Below, piece by piece: positions 4,742 through 6,285 of a stretch of DNA of 6,285 nt. The notes beneath the pieces are model-generated. The model was not told where the DNA came from and searched no databases. It worked only from the letters and a program-made list of their open reading frames with translations. This DNA is from an uncultured Clostridia bacterium. GTDB lineage: Bacteria > Bacillota_A > Clostridia > Christensenellales > CAG-138. Both the position numbers and the translations under genes were made by a program. The DNA lies in the NCBI GenBank assembly GCA_946623765.1, contig CAMORL010000094.1, forward strand, positions 1 to 6,285. Reading direction: 5' to 3'. Numbering within the stretch: the first letter of the stretch is position 1; every line of letters begins with the position of its first letter.

Positions 4742-5968
4742 ATGGAGTTTGATTTCACAACGGTTCTCGACCGCCGCGGTCGCGACGCGCTCGCGGTCGA
4801 TGTCGTCCCCTATCCCGACGTCACGGTCGACGCGGGACTGAGACCGATCCCGATGTGGGTCGCGGACATGAGTTTTCCGACCGCGCCGTCGATTGTCGAA
4901 GCGGTGCAAAGCCGCCTCGCGCACCCGAATTTCGGATACTTTCTGCTGCCGGACGCGTATTACCGGTCGATCATCGATTGGCAGAAAACGCGGCACGGCG
5001 TCGAGGGACTTCTAAAGGAGCACATCGGCTACGAAAACGGCGTGCTCGGCGGCGTTTCCTCCGTCCTCCGTTCTCTCACGAAGGACGGCGATCCGATCCT
5101 CGTGCACAGCCCGACGTACGTCGGCTTCCTGCACGTGCTGCACGGGCTCAACCGCAAGGTCGTCACAAGTCCGCTGACGCGCGACGGCGGCGGCGTCTGG
5201 CGTATGGACTATGCCGACATGGACCGGAAGATCAAGGAGAACGGGATCAAGGTCGTCATCTTCTGCTCGCCGCACAATCCCTGCGGCAGGGTCTGGACGC
5301 GCAAAGAGATCGAAAGCGCGATGGCGGTGTACCGCGAAAACGGCTGCACGGTCATCTCCGACGAGATCTGGGCGGACCTGACGTTCGGCGCGCACCGGCA
5401 CATCCCGACGCAGAGCGTGTCCGACGACGCGAAAAACCGTACGGTCGCTTTCTACGCGCCGAGCAAGACGTTCAGCCTTGCGGGGCTCATCGGATCCTAT
5501 CATATCATTTATAACGAAGCGCTGCGCAAAACGGTGACGGACTGCGGCGACGCCACGCACTACAATTCCTGCAACGTGCTCTCCCTGCACGCGCTGCTCG
5601 GCGCATACAGCGCCGCCGGCGCACGGTGGCTCGACGAGCTCCGCACGGTGCTGGAGCAGAACCTCCGGTATGTCAAGGACTTCATGGAGACAAACTTCCC
5701 CGGCGTTTCGATGTTTCTGCCCGAGGGGACCTACATGCTGTTTCTGAACTGCCGCGGCTGGTGCGACGCGCATCACATTTCGACGGACGATCTCATCAAG
5801 CGCGGCGTGCGGGCGGGCGTGATCTGGCAGCGCGGCGCGGATTTCGGCGATCCGGACAGCATCCGCCTGAACGTCGCTCTGCCGTTTTCGCTGGTCGAAG
5901 AAGCGATGCAGCGGCTGAAGACGCGCGTCTTTGTCGACTGCGCGTCCGAAACGAACGCGCAGGAATAA
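4742..5968 (+). CDS. patB: MalY/PatB family PLP-dependent C-S lyase (cystathionine beta-lyase-like aminotransferase fold)
   Basis: The 408-aa protein is a fold-type I PLP enzyme of the MalY/PatB group, which cleaves C-S bonds of cystathionine, cysteine and related substrates to pyruvate, ammonia and a thiol or sulfide. Landmarks: FDFTTVLDRRGRDALAVD (3-20), MWVADMSFPTAP (38-49, substrate and PLP region), SPTY (123-126), SPHNPCGRVW (176-185), SDEIW (206-210, Asp207 expected to bind the pyridine nitrogen), APSKTFSLAGL (239-249, with Lys242 as the Schiff-base lysine) and IRLNVALP (374-381, Arg375 expected to hold the substrate carboxylate). Position 210 is Trp where E. coli MalY and B. subtilis PatB have His (SDEIH). 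ATG 4742 is chosen because GGAGG lies 5 nt upstream and the family N-terminus begins there; an upstream in-frame TTG would add 28 unrelated residues across the terminator. A plain aminotransferase is less likely. Symbol given for the family, not proven orthology. Confidence 0.9.
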   Translation: MEFDFTTVLDRRGRDALAVDVVPYPDVTVDAGLRPIPMWVADMSFPTAPSIVEAVQSRLAHPNFGYFLLPDAYYRSIIDWQKTRHGVEGLLKEHIGYENGVLGGVSSVLRSLTKDGDPILVHSPTYVGFLHVLHGLNRKVVTSPLTRDGGGVWRMDYADMDRKIKENGIKVVIFCSPHNPCGRVWTRKEIESAMAVYRENGCTVISDEIWADLTFGAHRHIPTQSVSDDAKNRTVAFYAPSKTFSLAGLIGSYHIIYNEALRKTVTDCGDATHYNSCNVLSLHALLGAYSAAGARWLDELRTVLEQNLRYVKDFMETNFPGVSMFLPEGTYMLFLNCRGWCDAHHISTDDLIKRGVRAGVIWQRGADFGDPDSIRLNVALPFSLVEEAMQRLKTRVFVDCASETNAQE

Positions 5969-5996
5969 TATACTGTCACAATTTGCGTCGTCGGCA

Positions 5997-6025
5997 TTGA
6001 CTTTATGCCCGTTTCGGCGTATGAT
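5997..6025 (+). promoter_or_regulatory. Near-consensus sigma-A promoter for glutamate mutase subunit S
   Basis: TTGACT (5997-6002) and TATGAT (6020-6025) are spaced by 17 bases, each 5 of 6 to consensus. The predicted start is near 6032, giving a leader of about 90 nt. The leader has a weak 5-bp stem (CGGAG 6074-6078, CTCCG 6088-6092) and a 6-bp inverted repeat (ACACAA 6038-6043, TTGTGT 6054-6059), but is too short for a full cobalamin riboswitch. The promoter makes this gene independent of the C-S lyase gene. Confidence 0.82.
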
Positions 6026-6121
6026 CGCTATGTATGGACACAATGGAGGAATGTTGTGTTCCGCGTATAGTTCCGGAGTCGATTCTGCTCCGAAAACGAA
6101 TCTTGAAAAGTGAGGACGATC

Positions 6122-6285
6122 ATGGAAAAGCAAAAGAAAACGCTGGTCATCGGCGTCATCGGCGCGGACGTCCACGCCGTCGGCAACCAGATCCTGTACC
6201 ACGCCTTCACCGACGCAGGCTTCAACGTCGTCAACCTCGGCGTCATGGTCTCGCAGGAGGAGTTCATCAATGCCGCGATCGAAAC
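6122..6285 (+). CDS. glmS: Glutamate mutase (methylaspartate mutase) subunit S, cobalamin-binding, N-terminal part
   Basis: The first 54 codons are present; the gene runs off the right edge. The cobalamin-binding motif DxHxxG is at 16-21 (DVHAVG), where His18 would be the lower axial cobalt ligand. It is followed by [20 protein letters not shown], a segment very close to the clostridial small subunit (VIGxDxHAVGNKIL...AGFNVVNIGV). The full protein is usually about 135-140 aa and forms the B12 half of adenosylcobalamin-dependent glutamate mutase with subunit E, which turns L-glutamate into threo-3-methylaspartate in the methylaspartate route of glutamate fermentation. The E subunit, the MutL-like protein and methylaspartase would be expected just outside the window. 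The start has GTGAGG about 6 nt upstream. This is not the glucosamine-6-phosphate synthase that shares the symbol; mamA and mutS are other names in use. Confidence 0.93.
   Translation, partial: MEKQKKTLVIGVIGADVHAVGNQILYHAFTDAGFNVVNLGVMVSQEEFINAAIE

Noticed and set aside
5939..5961. TGCGCGT-N9-ACGCGCA hairpin at the end of the C-S lyase gene as its terminator
   Set aside because: The 7-bp stem lies within the last codons and is followed by GGAATAATA rather than a T-run on the plus strand, so it does not meet the pattern of an intrinsic terminator.
6043..6121. A small leader peptide starting at ATG 6043 after the mutase promoter
   Set aside because: The frame has no ribosome binding site at a proper distance and runs out of frame into the mutase gene without a stop before it. 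The peptide shows no regulatory codon run.
5012..6202. A 396-codon minus-strand open frame opposite the C-S lyase
   Set aside because: It is a composition artefact with no family features. The plus-strand gene has the full set of PLP-enzyme motifs.

Overview
The window reads as a fairly GC-rich, gene-dense piece of a Clostridia-type (Firmicutes) chromosome. Three things suggest this: the tig-clpP order, strong GGAGG-type ribosome binding sites with sigma-A promoters of the TTGACN-N17-TATGAT kind, and a cobalamin-dependent glutamate mutase small subunit very like the clostridial proteins. No mobile element, CRISPR array, rRNA or tRNA gene was seen. The lineage is inferred from gene content only.

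Left part, minus strand (1-1626): the first 18 codons of ClpP, then trigger factor (tig). The 268 bases between them are unusually structured. They hold three tandem copies of a unit of about 55 bp, each able to fold into an imperfect hairpin, followed toward clpP by two long hairpins; the last ends about 5 nt before the clpP Shine-Dalgarno sequence. Centre (1627-1863): a divergent control region with facing promoters for tig and the rightward operon, a strong hairpin plus T-run pointing rightward that overlaps the tig -35, and two perfect inverted repeats that could be operators.

Right part, plus strand: a tight three-gene operon (18-nt gaps) of a diacylglycerol/lipid kinase, a one-helix membrane-anchored protein with a probable beta-propeller outer domain (DUF5711-like), and a CvpA-family membrane protein that starts with TTG. 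An intrinsic terminator closes this operon only 15 nt before the ribosome binding site of the next gene, a MalY/PatB-type PLP-dependent C-S lyase. Then comes a near-consensus promoter and the first 54 codons of glutamate mutase subunit S, which is cut by the window edge.

How the genes work together: tig and clpP are protein-quality genes. The kinase, DUF5711-like and CvpA genes look like a cell-envelope unit (lipid recycling plus two membrane proteins of unknown function). The C-S lyase and glutamate mutase are amino-acid catabolism genes, probably in separate transcription units. The genes themselves are ordinary for the group. The most unusual material is non-coding: the hairpin-repeat array before clpP and the crowded divergent promoter region.
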